From contig NZ_JAXIVU010000004.1 of NCBI RefSeq assembly GCF_034259425.1, positions 114,339 through 178,338 of the forward strand: a DNA stretch of 64,000 nucleotides, given 5' to 3'. A program made the position numbers and the translations under genes. Below the pieces are notes generated by a model that was not told the origin of the DNA, searched no databases, and worked only from the letters and a program-made list of their open reading frames with translations. Origin of the DNA: Denitrificimonas halotolerans (GTDB lineage: Bacteria; Pseudomonadota; Gammaproteobacteria; Pseudomonadales; Pseudomonadaceae). Of this stretch, positions 1 to 8,209 are shown piece by piece; the stretch's first letter is position 1, and each line of letters begins with the position of its first letter.

Positions 1-1
1 C

Positions 2-439
2 AGTGGTGATGTGCGTTTAACTTTTTGTTCGGCGCTTAATGAAACCATTACAAAAATTATTAAAGCAAACTTGTTAAAATCCATAGTGATTGATTTAACT
101 GAAGTGATTAGCATTGACAGCACCACTTTAGGGTTATTAGCTAAGCTATCAATTTTATCCAAGCGCAAATTTGGCATGCTGCCCACTTTGGCTAGTATCA
201 ATCCAGATGTGAATCGAGTGCTGGATTCTATGGGATTTAATCAGGTTTTTAACTTGGTGCATACACCGGCCCCTTGTCCTGAATGCTTGAATGACTTGCC
301 TAAGCAGGATCAGTCTGAGGATGTGGTTAAGGAGCGTGTTTTAGAAGCGCATCAAATCCTAATGAGCTTAAATGACTCCAATCGCAATGAGTTTCGTGAC
401 TTGGTGAGTGCTTTACAAAATCAAAGTGCGCAGGCTTGA
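2..439 (+). CDS. STAS-domain anti-sigma factor antagonist, 5' end cut by window
   Basis: The reading frame is open to the window edge (codons before the GTG at 11 are in frame), so the 5' end is missing. About residues 10-90 form a STAS domain, with the IDLTEV...IDSTTLGLLAKL pattern in which a serine/threonine after ID is the usual phosphorylation site. In Pseudomonas a gene of this type (rssC, partner of the response regulator rssB) lies directly beside tal and dusA, the same neighbours as here. An RssC-like role in partner-switching control of the general stress sigma factor is therefore likely but inferred. The C-terminal 40 residues lie outside the STAS fold. Confidence 0.8.
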   Translation, partial: SGDVRLTFCSALNETITKIIKANLLKSIVIDLTEVISIDSTTLGLLAKLSILSKRKFGMLPTLASINPDVNRVLDSMGFNQVFNLVHTPAPCPECLNDLPKQDQSEDVVKERVLEAHQILMSLNDSNRNEFRDLVSALQNQSAQA

Positions 440-449
440 TTCATTCGTA

Positions 450-490
450 AAAATCGCGCTGTTAAGCTGTTTTTTAAATAGCGCGATTTT
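450..490. terminator. Bidirectional terminator between STAS gene and tal
   Basis: An 11-bp perfect inverted repeat (aaaatcgcgct at 450-460, agcgcgatttt at 480-490) flanks a 19-nt loop containing a T run. It lies between two convergent genes, and its A-rich and T-rich flanks give a U-tract in both directions. Confidence 0.7.
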
Positions 491-507
491 ATTAGATTGT
501 TAGCGGT

Positions 508-1425
508 TTAACTGAAGAGTCTTTCCAATTTCTCTTGGTCTTGCGCAAAAGAGCGGATACCCTCAGCGAGTTTTTCCGTGGCCATGGCATCTTCATTGTG
601 AGCCCAGCGAAAGCTGTTTTCATTCATGATTAGAGGCTTTTCTCCTGACTCATTCGCATGGAGTTGGCGTTCCAGTGAGGACGTATCTTGATTGAGCTGT
701 GCTAAAAGTTCAGGGCTGATGGTTAAACGATCACAACCGGCCAATGCTTCGATCTGCCCTAGGTTACGAAAACTCGCACCCATGACGATGGTAGGGTAGT
801 TATTACCTTTGTAGTAACGATAGATTCGCGATACTGATTGCACACCTGGATCTTCTGCTGCTGTATAGTCACGCTTTTGAGCTTGTTTATACCAGTCATA
901 AATGCGACCAACAAAAGGCGAGATCAAAAATACTCCAGCATCAGCGCAGGCTGCAGCTTGGGCAAAAGAGAATAATAAAGTGAGGTTGGTTTGAATATTT
1001 TGCTGCTCTAAACGGCGTGCGGCCTGAATTCCTTCCCAAGTTGCTGCAATTTTAATAAGCACACGGTTACGATTAATGCCTTGTTCTTCGTATCGCTCAA
1101 TCAAGCGTAAGGCAGAGTCATAAGTAGCTTTCTCATTGAAAGATAAGCGTGCATCAACCTCAGTAGAAATGCGACCGGGAATCAAAGATAAAATTTCTTG
1201 GCCTACTGCCACTGCAAACTGCTCTGTCGCTGCTTGAGGGTTACCGGAGTATTCTTTGCGAATTTGCTCCAGTAGTTTTCCGTAACGTGGAAAGTCTGCA
1301 GCTTTTAATAATAAAGAAGGGTTTGTAGTGGCATCCACAGGTTGTAAACGCGCAATAGCATCAAAATCACCAGTGTCAGCAACTACAGTAGTATAACGTT
1401 TTAATTGTTCGAGTTTTGAAGTCAT
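508..1425 (-). CDS. tal: Transaldolase (TalB type)
   Basis: Cytosolic enzyme of the non-oxidative pentose phosphate pathway. It moves a dihydroxyacetone unit from sedoheptulose-7-phosphate to glyceraldehyde-3-phosphate through a Schiff base. The 305 residues match the TalB subfamily length. Visible catalytic residues are Asp17 (VVADTGD), Asn35 (DATTNPSLL), Glu89 (RISTEVDARLS) and Schiff-base Lys125 (LIKIAATWEG). The SPFVGRI phosphate-site motif follows. The start MTSKLEQLK is the usual family start. It is transcribed in the same direction as dusA, 80 bp downstream of it. Confidence 0.97.
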   Translation of the reverse strand: MTSKLEQLKRYTTVVADTGDFDAIARLQPVDATTNPSLLLKAADFPRYGKLLEQIRKEYSGNPQAATEQFAVAVGQEILSLIPGRISTEVDARLSFNEKATYDSALRLIERYEEQGINRNRVLIKIAATWEGIQAARRLEQQNIQTNLTLLFSFAQAAACADAGVFLISPFVGRIYDWYKQAQKRDYTAAEDPGVQSVSRIYRYYKGNNYPTIVMGASFRNLGQIEALAGCDRLTISPELLAQLNQDTSSLERQLHANESGEKPLIMNENSFRWAHNEDAMATEKLAEGIRSFAQDQEKLERLFS

Positions 1426-1505
1426 ATTAAACGGGCCACATTTGGGGCGGAAAAGTTAAAAGAACATAACTGAGAGATGCAAGAGATGCAATTGCTGCGT
1501 GTATA

Positions 1506-2480
1506 TTAGCGGCCATCGAGCACGGCAATGGCTTGATCATAAACCTTTATAGGATTATCAGTTTTGTAAATATCAGCAGACAATAATTGACGGAAACGAC
1601 GGGCGCCAGGAAAACCCTGTGCAATACCTAAAATATGCCGAGTGATATAGGTTGCTTTCAGACCCTGCTCCATCTGTTCAACTAAATAAGGGCGCAACTG
1701 TTCCAGTACTGATGTGCGAGTAATAGGGCGTTGCTCATCGTCAAACAGGCGATGGTCTAACTCACTCAGCATCCAAGGATTGTGGTATGCCTCGCGCCCT
1801 ATCATAACGCCATCAAAGGTTTGTAAGTGCTCTGTGCACTCGTCGAGTGTTTTAATTCCACCATTGAGGATGAACTCTAAATGAGGGAAGTCTGCTTTTA
1901 ACCGTGCAGCTACATCATAGCGTAATGGCGGGATATCTCGATTCTCTTTAGGTGATAAACCTTCCAGAATTGCAATACGTGCATGTATAGTAAAACTGGT
2001 GCAGCCGGCCTCGCTCACAGTGCCAACAAAGTTGCAGAGTTGTGCATAACTATCATGTCCGTTGATCCCGATCCGATGTTTAACAGTAACAGGGATATCT
2101 ACAGCATCTTGCATTTGGTTAACGCAATCTGCTACTAATTGGGGATGTCCCATCAGGCAGGCCCCGATCATGTTGTTTTGTACACGGTCGCTAGGGCAGC
2201 CTACATTCAGATTCACTTCATCGTAACCAGCTTGTTCAGCCATCTTGCTGCAGGTGGCTAGATCTTTAGGGTTGCTGCCGCCTAGTTGTAATGCTATAGG
2301 GTGCTCTGCTGAGTTGTAGCGCAAAAAACGCTCAGTATCACCAAAAATCAAGGCGCCAGTAGTAACCATTTCTGTATAAAGCAGTGCACGCTGAGTAATA
2401 AGACGTAAAAAATAGCGGCAATGGCGGTCAGTCCAGTCCATCATCGGTGCAACAGAAAAGCGGCGGTTTAGGGTATTCAT
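1506..2480 (-). CDS. dusA: tRNA-dihydrouridine(20/20a) synthase
   Basis: FMN-dependent enzyme that reduces uridine 20/20a in the tRNA D-loop. The 324-residue TIM-barrel protein carries the FSVAPMMDWTDRHCR N-terminal signature of DusA. The catalytic cysteine is Cys95 in LNVGCPSDRVQ. The HRIGI and ILNGGI FMN/phosphate-binding motifs are present, and a helical C-terminal domain follows. The PMMDWTD signature separates DusA from DusB and DusC. The adjacent tal and STAS genes match the Pseudomonas order. Confidence 0.96.
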   Translation of the reverse strand: MNTLNRRFSVAPMMDWTDRHCRYFLRLITQRALLYTEMVTTGALIFGDTERFLRYNSAEHPIALQLGGSNPKDLATCSKMAEQAGYDEVNLNVGCPSDRVQNNMIGACLMGHPQLVADCVNQMQDAVDIPVTVKHRIGINGHDSYAQLCNFVGTVSEAGCTSFTIHARIAILEGLSPKENRDIPPLRYDVAARLKADFPHLEFILNGGIKTLDECTEHLQTFDGVMIGREAYHNPWMLSELDHRLFDDEQRPITRTSVLEQLRPYLVEQMEQGLKATYITRHILGIAQGFPGARRFRQLLSADIYKTDNPIKVYDQAIAVLDGR

Positions 2481-2942
2481 AAAGGGTTTAAACTCTGGAA
2501 TAAGATTTCAGCCTCATCAGTCGGCTGTGAAGTGTGTGTATTGTATGCGAAAACAACAAGAGATGAGAGGGGTCGATTGGGGGTATAGAAAAGGTGGGGA
2601 TCATTTAACTAAGGATGTGAGTATCAAAATAGAACTGTCAGCTGTACGCAACAAGGGCCAGTTTTGATCGAGAGAAGTCAAGAGAGGATCAGTTTTTGCG
2701 TGATTTGCGTGAGTAGGCTGCAATTGTAGTTCACTACAAAAATATAGTTTTATGCGGTTATTTAGATGTTACCTATAGAAGTAGAAGGGGGGGTAGTTCC
2801 TAGTTTTGTATAGGCAGGGTGAATTAAGCTAGTAATTTGGAGTCATCCTTACGTGTTGGTTTGTTGTCTATTCAAGCGAAAAAAACTAAAACATAGTATA
2901 TTAGGTGGATATTATTTATTAAGGTTTATAGTGTAGCGGAAT
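2481..2942. other. Intergenic region upstream of clpS, no gene seen
   Basis: The 462 bp between the divergent dusA and clpS hold no convincing gene. They contain a short palindrome (ttgtagt-tc-actacaa, 2724-2739) that could be an operator. The last 100 bp before clpS are very AT-rich and probably hold its promoter. In Pseudomonas aeruginosa a cold-shock gene (cspD) sits here divergent from clpS; it is not present in this window. Confidence 0.5.
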
Positions 2943-3281
2943 ATGACTGTTAATCCATTAAACCCCGATCATTTAGAGCAGTATGATGATGGTTTGGCTG
3001 TTGCGCCAGCTAAACCTGAACTGCAACCACCACCTATGTATCGCGTCATTATGCTGAATGATGACTACACGCCAATGGACTTTGTAGTTGAGGTGCTAGA
3101 GACTTATTTTGCAATGAGTCGTGAGCAATCTACGCAAGTCATGCTTGCGGTACACCAACAAGGGGAGGCTGTTTGCGGTGTGTATACACGCGATATTGCG
3201 GAAACTAAGGCTCAGCAGGTCATAGAATACGCAAGGGAGTGTGAACATCCGCTATTGTGTGAAATCGAAAAAGACGTTTGA
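2943..3281 (+). CDS. clpS: ATP-dependent Clp protease adaptor ClpS
   Basis: Adaptor that binds N-degron substrates (N-terminal Leu, Phe, Tyr, Trp) and delivers them to ClpAP. The 112-residue protein has a flexible N-terminal tail (about 1-28), then the core with PPMYRVIMLNDDYTPMDFVV, whose NDDYTPM segment forms part of the N-degron pocket. The VHQQGEAVCGVYTRDIAE segment and a C-terminal helix complete the fold. It lies 30 bp upstream of clpA and is surely co-transcribed. The Shine-Dalgarno is weak (tagcgga). Confidence 0.96.
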   Translation: MTVNPLNPDHLEQYDDGLAVAPAKPELQPPPMYRVIMLNDDYTPMDFVVEVLETYFAMSREQSTQVMLAVHQQGEAVCGVYTRDIAETKAQQVIEYARECEHPLLCEIEKDV

Positions 3282-3311
3282 ATCTACTCGCTATTTTAAT
3301 GAGGTGAAAAC

Positions 3312-5579
3312 ATGTTGAATTTAGAGCTCGAGGTCACTCTCAACCTAGCATTTAAAGATGCTCGGGTCAGTCGACATGAGTATATGACGGTTGAGCACCT
3401 CTTATTAGCTTTGCTGGATAATCGCGAGGCTGCTACAGCTTTACGGGCTTACAACGTTGATTTGGAGTCTTTGCGTCAAGAATTACGTGTTTTTTTAGAT
3501 GAGAACATGCCTTTATTGCCCGACAGTGCTGAGGAGGTGGATACTCAGCCTTCGATTGGTTTCCAACGTGTTTTGCAACGTGCGGTCTTTCATGGACAGA
3601 GCTCAGGTAAAGACGAAGTGGGTGGTGCCAGTGTGCTTGTGGCGATCTTTAGTGAGGTTGATAGCCATGCGGTGTACTTACTTAACTCTCACAATATTCA
3701 GCGTTTAGATTTAGTCAGTTATTTATCTCATGGAGCTGGCAGTACTGCGCAAGAGATGGATGCGGCTGAGCACGATAGTGAAGTGAATGAGCGTCAACAG
3801 GATAAGTCCAACAATCCTTTGTTAGCCTATGCTCAAGATCTAAATGAACTGGCGAAACAGGACCTTATAGATCCACTGATTGGCCGTGAATATGAACTAG
3901 AGCGTGTTGCGCAGATTTTAGCACGTCGTCGTAAGAATAACCCATTATTAGTAGGTGAGGCAGGCGTAGGTAAAACAGCTATTGCTGAAGGCTTAGCGCG
4001 TCGTATTGTTGATGGTGATGTACCTGATATTTTATTGGATAGTGTTGTCTACTCTTTAGATCTTGGTGCTTTACTAGCTGGTACTAAGTATCGTGGAGAT
4101 TTTGAAAAGCGCTTAAAATCACTGCTAGGTGAACTGCGTAAGCGGCCTAAATCCATTTTGTTTATTGATGAGATTCATATGATTATCGGGGCTGGAGCAG
4201 CGTCTGGAGGAGTGATGGATGCCTCAAACCTATTGAAGCCATTGCTTTCTTCCGGTGAAATTCGCTGTATGGGCTCTACGACCTATCAAGAGTTTCGCGA
4301 AATTTTTGAAAAAGACCGTGCTTTGGCTCGTCGCTTCCAAAAGGTGGATGTGGGAGAGCCCTCGGTTGAAGATACCTACCGTATTTTACAAGGCTTGCAA
4401 AGTCATTTTGAGGCTCACCATCAGATTAAATACACAGATGCCGCTTTACGTGCAGCCTCGGAATTAGCTGCTAAGCACATTAACGACCGTTATATGCCAG
4501 ATAAAGCGATTGATGTGATCGATGAGGCCGGTGCGTATCAATGCCTGCAGTCTGGGCAAAAGCGTGTTGAAGCTATTGATGTGGCACAAATTGAACAGAT
4601 CGTTGCCAAAATAGCTCGCATTCCAACTCGGCAAGTGAGCAATTCTGATAAGGAGCAGCTGCGTCATTTGGAGCGTGACCTGCGTTTGACAGTATTCGGT
4701 CAAGAGCCTGCGATTGAAGCGCTAGCTACAGCAATTAAATTGTCTCGAGCTGGTTTGAAATCACCGAATAAACCTGTTGGCTCTTTCTTATTTACAGGTC
4801 CGACAGGTGTCGGTAAAACTGAAATTGCAAAACAATTAGCCAGCTCTTTAGGGGTTGAGTTGCTGCGCTTTGATATGTCGGAATATATGGAGCGTCATAC
4901 GGTGTCTCGCTTAATTGGAGCACCGCCGGGTTACGTAGGTTTTGATCAGGGTGGGTTGCTTACAGAGGCTGTTAACAAGCAACCACATTGCGTGTTGCTT
5001 TTAGATGAGATCGAGAAAGCACATCCTGATGTTTTTAACTTACTTTTACAGGTGATGGATAACGGTACCTTAACTGATAATAATGGGCGTAAAGCAGATT
5101 TTAAGCATGTTATTTTAGTGATGACCACTAATGCAGGAGCTGAGCATGCATCCCGTGCTTCTATAGGCTTTTCTAAGCAAGATCACAGCACTGATGCAAT
5201 GGAAACATTAAAGAAAACCTTCAGTCCGGAATTCCGCAACCGTTTAGATGGTATTATTCAGTTTAGTCGCTTAAGTCCCAAAACTTTGGAGTCGGTGGTG
5301 GATAAATTTCTCACTGAACTGCAAGCACAGTTGGAGGATAAGCGTGTTGAGCTGGATGTTACCCCAGCTGCGCGTGGGTGGTTGGCAGAGCATGGGTACG
5401 ATATAGATATGGGAGCACGCCCAATGGCTCGTTTAATTGAAGAGCAGATTAAACGTCCTTTAGCTGAGCATATTCTATTTGGTGAGCTATCTGATAATGG
5501 TGGAGTTGCCAAAGTGAGTGTCAAAAACAATCAGCTCGTACTGAGTTGTAAAAAGGCACTTAAACCTGTGACTGCGTAA
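3312..5579 (+). CDS. clpA: ATP-dependent Clp protease ATPase subunit ClpA
   Basis: AAA+ unfoldase that pairs with ClpP. The 755 residues include the ClpN repeat domain (about 1-145) and a first AAA module with Walker A GEAGVGKTA (about 215-223) and Walker B ILFIDEIH (about 282-289). A second AAA module has GPTGVGKTE (about 496) and LLLDEIEKAHPDV. The IGAPPGYVG pore/sensor region and the C-terminal ClpB_D2-small domain follow. Length matches E. coli ClpA. A GAGGTG Shine-Dalgarno lies 6 nt before ATG. Confidence 0.98.
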   Translation: MLNLELEVTLNLAFKDARVSRHEYMTVEHLLLALLDNREAATALRAYNVDLESLRQELRVFLDENMPLLPDSAEEVDTQPSIGFQRVLQRAVFHGQSSGKDEVGGASVLVAIFSEVDSHAVYLLNSHNIQRLDLVSYLSHGAGSTAQEMDAAEHDSEVNERQQDKSNNPLLAYAQDLNELAKQDLIDPLIGREYELERVAQILARRRKNNPLLVGEAGVGKTAIAEGLARRIVDGDVPDILLDSVVYSLDLGALLAGTKYRGDFEKRLKSLLGELRKRPKSILFIDEIHMIIGAGAASGGVMDASNLLKPLLSSGEIRCMGSTTYQEFREIFEKDRALARRFQKVDVGEPSVEDTYRILQGLQSHFEAHHQIKYTDAALRAASELAAKHINDRYMPDKAIDVIDEAGAYQCLQSGQKRVEAIDVAQIEQIVAKIARIPTRQVSNSDKEQLRHLERDLRLTVFGQEPAIEALATAIKLSRAGLKSPNKPVGSFLFTGPTGVGKTEIAKQLASSLGVELLRFDMSEYMERHTVSRLIGAPPGYVGFDQGGLLTEAVNKQPHCVLLLDEIEKAHPDVFNLLLQVMDNGTLTDNNGRKADFKHVILVMTTNAGAEHASRASIGFSKQDHSTDAMETLKKTFSPEFRNRLDGIIQFSRLSPKTLESVVDKFLTELQAQLEDKRVELDVTPAARGWLAEHGYDIDMGARPMARLIEEQIKRPLAEHILFGELSDNGGVAKVSVKNNQLVLSCKKALKPVTA

Positions 5580-5673
5580 GAATTTGTTTGTTTTAGGATA
5601 ATCATACCGAGAGTCAATAATGTTCTGAGGTGTTGTTGATGATTCAATGCCTTAAGGAAGCGTAATTGATTAC

Positions 5674-5702
5674 AAAAAGCATGCATTTACTGCATGCTTT
5701 TT
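5674..5702. terminator. Bidirectional terminator between clpA and the coiled-coil gene
   Basis: A 12-bp perfect stem (aaaaagcatgca 5674-5685 with tgcatgcttttt 5691-5702) around a 5-nt loop has A and T tracts on both sides. The stop codon of the minus-strand gene (5687-5689) lies inside the loop. Confidence 0.85.
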
Positions 5703-6664
5703 TGTAGATTGCGTACTTGTTGTTGTAATGTGCTGATAGTGCGGTTGGTTTGTGCGCGATAGGCATCAAAATCTGCAAGTGATGGTACAGTTTGTGAGGT
5801 GGTGGATGAAATTGGTCGGTTATCTAATTCAGTACGTAAGATTAAAATATCCTGCTGCAAGCGAGCTATACCATCATCTTGAATGGCAGTATCTTGATTA
5901 ATGTTTTGTTCTAAGGTTCCCAGTTTTTTTGTGAAGTGATTGAAGCGCTTATTCAGTTCGCTGAGTTGAGCTAGTTGGTTTTGCTGAGTTTGTAGGCGTT
6001 TTGTGAGTTGGCCAAATTTGTCTTGCTGTTGCGTTAATACTTCAGACTGCTTCTTCCATTGTGTTTCCAGCTGGGACTGGATCTGCATTGACTTCTTTTG
6101 ATCTGTTTGATGGGCTAGGGTTAGTCCAGTAAGTAATTTTTTTTGCTCGGACACTTGACTCAGTAGACTTGTATTATGCTCTAAAGCTTGAGTCACAGTA
6201 CTGTTTAACGTAGTCAGTTGTGCTTCAAGTAATCTGAGATGATTTTGTAATGCTTTAATCTCGTGGTTTGCAGTGCTGTCTAGCTGTGCTAGACGTTTTT
6301 GTAAGTTTTTTATATCACTCAAGAGGTGATTTTCATTGGTATTTACTTGACCAGTAATGGTACTGATTTGCTGTATAGCTATTTCATTTACTTTTGCGAA
6401 ACTTTCTTGTGTGGCGATGAGTTGCTGCTCTAGCAATTGAATACGCTCATAACTCCACCATGTCAAAACCCCTACTGTACAAATGAGGATCACTGTGAGT
6501 ATCGACAAAAGGCCGACAGCTTTTCGGTCATGGGGGGGGTGTAGAGTTGTTTCAGCTGCTGTTGGGCTGTTAAAGAGCACGTTATAATGAGCCTCAGAGG
6601 TGTTCAGTTTGGGCTCAATCCGGCCAGTATTGGGCTCAGTTTCCGAGTTTTTTTGTTTACGCAT
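5687..6664 (-). CDS. Membrane-anchored coiled-coil protein of unknown function
   Basis: I do not recognise a named family. The 325-residue protein has a polar cytoplasmic N-terminus (1-48) and one transmembrane helix (about 49-70, AVGLLSILTVILICTVGVL). A long Gln/Leu/Asn-rich coiled coil covers about 71-275, with heptads such as LEQQLIATQ and LKNLQKRLAQL, and a second short coiled coil sits at the C-terminus. The expected topology is N-in with a periplasmic rod. It runs divergently from lemA and convergently toward clpA. It resembles HemX-like or ATPase-annotated coiled-coil proteins only in architecture. Confidence 0.8.
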   Translation of the reverse strand: MRKQKNSETEPNTGRIEPKLNTSEAHYNVLFNSPTAAETTLHPPHDRKAVGLLSILTVILICTVGVLTWWSYERIQLLEQQLIATQESFAKVNEIAIQQISTITGQVNTNENHLLSDIKNLQKRLAQLDSTANHEIKALQNHLRLLEAQLTTLNSTVTQALEHNTSLLSQVSEQKKLLTGLTLAHQTDQKKSMQIQSQLETQWKKQSEVLTQQQDKFGQLTKRLQTQQNQLAQLSELNKRFNHFTKKLGTLEQNINQDTAIQDDGIARLQQDILILRTELDNRPISSTTSQTVPSLADFDAYRAQTNRTISTLQQQVRNLQKSMQ

Positions 6665-6830
6665 AATGGGGAATCTGGTCGGTGAAAGAGTTGTCAGTAT
6701 AAGTAATCATAAGTTTGATTCTTTTTATAGCCAAGGGTTCCTTTAACTAGCATTCTGTTGGTTAGACACCCTAGTACCCAGTCGCCCAAGCGACTAACAT
6801 TCCCTTTTTACCGCGCTGTGGAGTTGTCCT

Positions 6831-7403
6831 ATGAGTTTGGTCCTAATTGGTGTACTAGTTACAGTGATGTTGATTTTGGCATGGGCTATCAGTTTATATA
6901 ACGCTTTAGTGCGTCTTAAACATGGCGTTCGTAAGGCATGGTCAAACATTGATGTGCTGCTCAAACAGCGTCATGATGAATTACCTAAGTTGGTAGAAAT
7001 TTGTAAACAATATATGCAGCATGAACGAGTAACCCTAGAGGCGATCATTAATGCACGTAATGCAGTTTCAAATGCCCGTGAGCAGCACGATATTCATGCG
7101 TTAGGTAGTGCTGAAACAGGTCTTAGAGCTGGCTTAGGTAAGCTTTTTGCTTTAGCTGAAAACTATCCAGAGCTGAAAGCTAATGAAAGTTTTCAGTTTC
7201 TTCAACAACGTGTCACCGGTCTGGAAAATGCTATTGCTGATCGTCGTGAGTTATATAACGAAGCCGTAAATCTGAACAATGTGAGGATTGAGCAGTTTCC
7301 AGATGTCATTGTTGCTCGGTTTTTTAATTTCATTCCAGCTGAATTATTGCGTTTTAGTAATAGTGAAGTCACAGATGTTGACATTAAAAATCTCTTTGGC
7401 TGA
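6831..7403 (+). CDS. lemA: LemA family membrane protein
   Basis: The 190-residue protein has an N-terminal signal-anchor (about 3-23) followed by the helical LemA domain. Signature segments are LYNALVRLKHGVRKAWSNIDVLLKQRHDELPKLVEICKQYM (about 23-63), ENYPELKAN and FNFIPAELLRF. LemA proteins are membrane-tethered four-helix proteins, and their biochemical role is not well settled. The GIDE-domain gene starts 5 bp after the stop codon, a pairing seen in many bacteria, so the two probably act together at the envelope. Confidence 0.9.
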   Translation: MSLVLIGVLVTVMLILAWAISLYNALVRLKHGVRKAWSNIDVLLKQRHDELPKLVEICKQYMQHERVTLEAIINARNAVSNAREQHDIHALGSAETGLRAGLGKLFALAENYPELKANESFQFLQQRVTGLENAIADRRELYNEAVNLNNVRIEQFPDVIVARFFNFIPAELLRFSNSEVTDVDIKNLFG

Positions 7404-7408
7404 TTTTA

Positions 7409-8209
7409 ATGGATATCTTTGGGTTGGGCGTCTTGTTAATAGGGATGAGTGCCGCCACTTTTGGTAGCGGCTGGGCAAGTATTCACAATTATAATAAAGC
7501 GCGGTACTTGAGGGATACGCCTACCTCTAAAATACGCTCTGCAGCGCAAGGCTATGTAGAGTTATATGGTCAATTAAGTGAAGGGCTTGGGGAGCTGCAG
7601 GCACCGCTAAGTGCTAAGCCTTGTGTGTGGTGGTCGTACCGAATCGATCGAGAGGAGAAGAATGACAAAGGTGAGCGAAAGTGGCGTAGAGTTGCGGCTC
7701 GACGCAGTACTAGTTTGCTGTGTTTAAATGATGGTACAGGGGAGTGTTGGATTGATCCGCATGGGGCTGAGGTGATTACTCAAACAAAAGTAGTTTGGTA
7801 TGGTGCAACTGCACACCCGCAAAGGCAGCCTCAGCGTAAAAAATTTTTAGGGTTAGCCTTACGCGGTAACAAAAGCTACCGTTATATAGAGCATAGATTG
7901 CACTTGCATGATACGTTATATGCTATTGGCGATTTTTATAGCCGAGAAATAACAGAGAAAGCGTCACCGTCACCAAATTTGGAAGTAGATAGGTATAGAC
8001 AACTCAGCGAGTACGCTTGGCAAAAGGCTGCTCAGTCTGAAATGCAGTATTTTTTAGGCAAGCCAGCGGCAGGACGGCCTTATATATTGTCTGATTTTGT
8101 TGAAGATAAAGTTGCTAAACGCTTCACCTGTAAAGCGATTTTATTCGCTTTTGTATGTTTAAGTAGTGCCATTATTGGGGCTTATTTAATTAATACGCAT
8201 CTGTATTAG
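7409..8209 (+). CDS. GIDE-domain membrane protein, LemA partner
   Basis: The 266-residue protein has transmembrane helices at both ends (about 4-24 and 243-262). The soluble region between them matches the GIDE domain also found in the mitochondrial E3 ligase MUL1/MAPL. Landmarks are ELQAPLSAKPCVWWSYRID (the Cys-Val-Trp block), TGECWIDPHGAEV and ERTxxxxDTLYAIGDF-like HLHDTLYAIGDFYSRE. No RING finger is present, so it should not be called a ubiquitin ligase. It is translationally close to lemA and overlaps convergent pabB by 4 bp. Confidence 0.8.
   Translation: MDIFGLGVLLIGMSAATFGSGWASIHNYNKARYLRDTPTSKIRSAAQGYVELYGQLSEGLGELQAPLSAKPCVWWSYRIDREEKNDKGERKWRRVAARRSTSLLCLNDGTGECWIDPHGAEVITQTKVVWYGATAHPQRQPQRKKFLGLALRGNKSYRYIEHRLHLHDTLYAIGDFYSREITEKASPSPNLEVDRYRQLSEYAWQKAAQSEMQYFLGKPAAGRPYILSDFVEDKVAKRFTCKAILFAFVCLSSAIIGAYLINTHLY

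Noticed and set aside
2563..2664. 33-codon frame MRGVDWGYRKGG... upstream of clpS
   Set aside because: Too short, no ribosome binding site and no recognised similarity.
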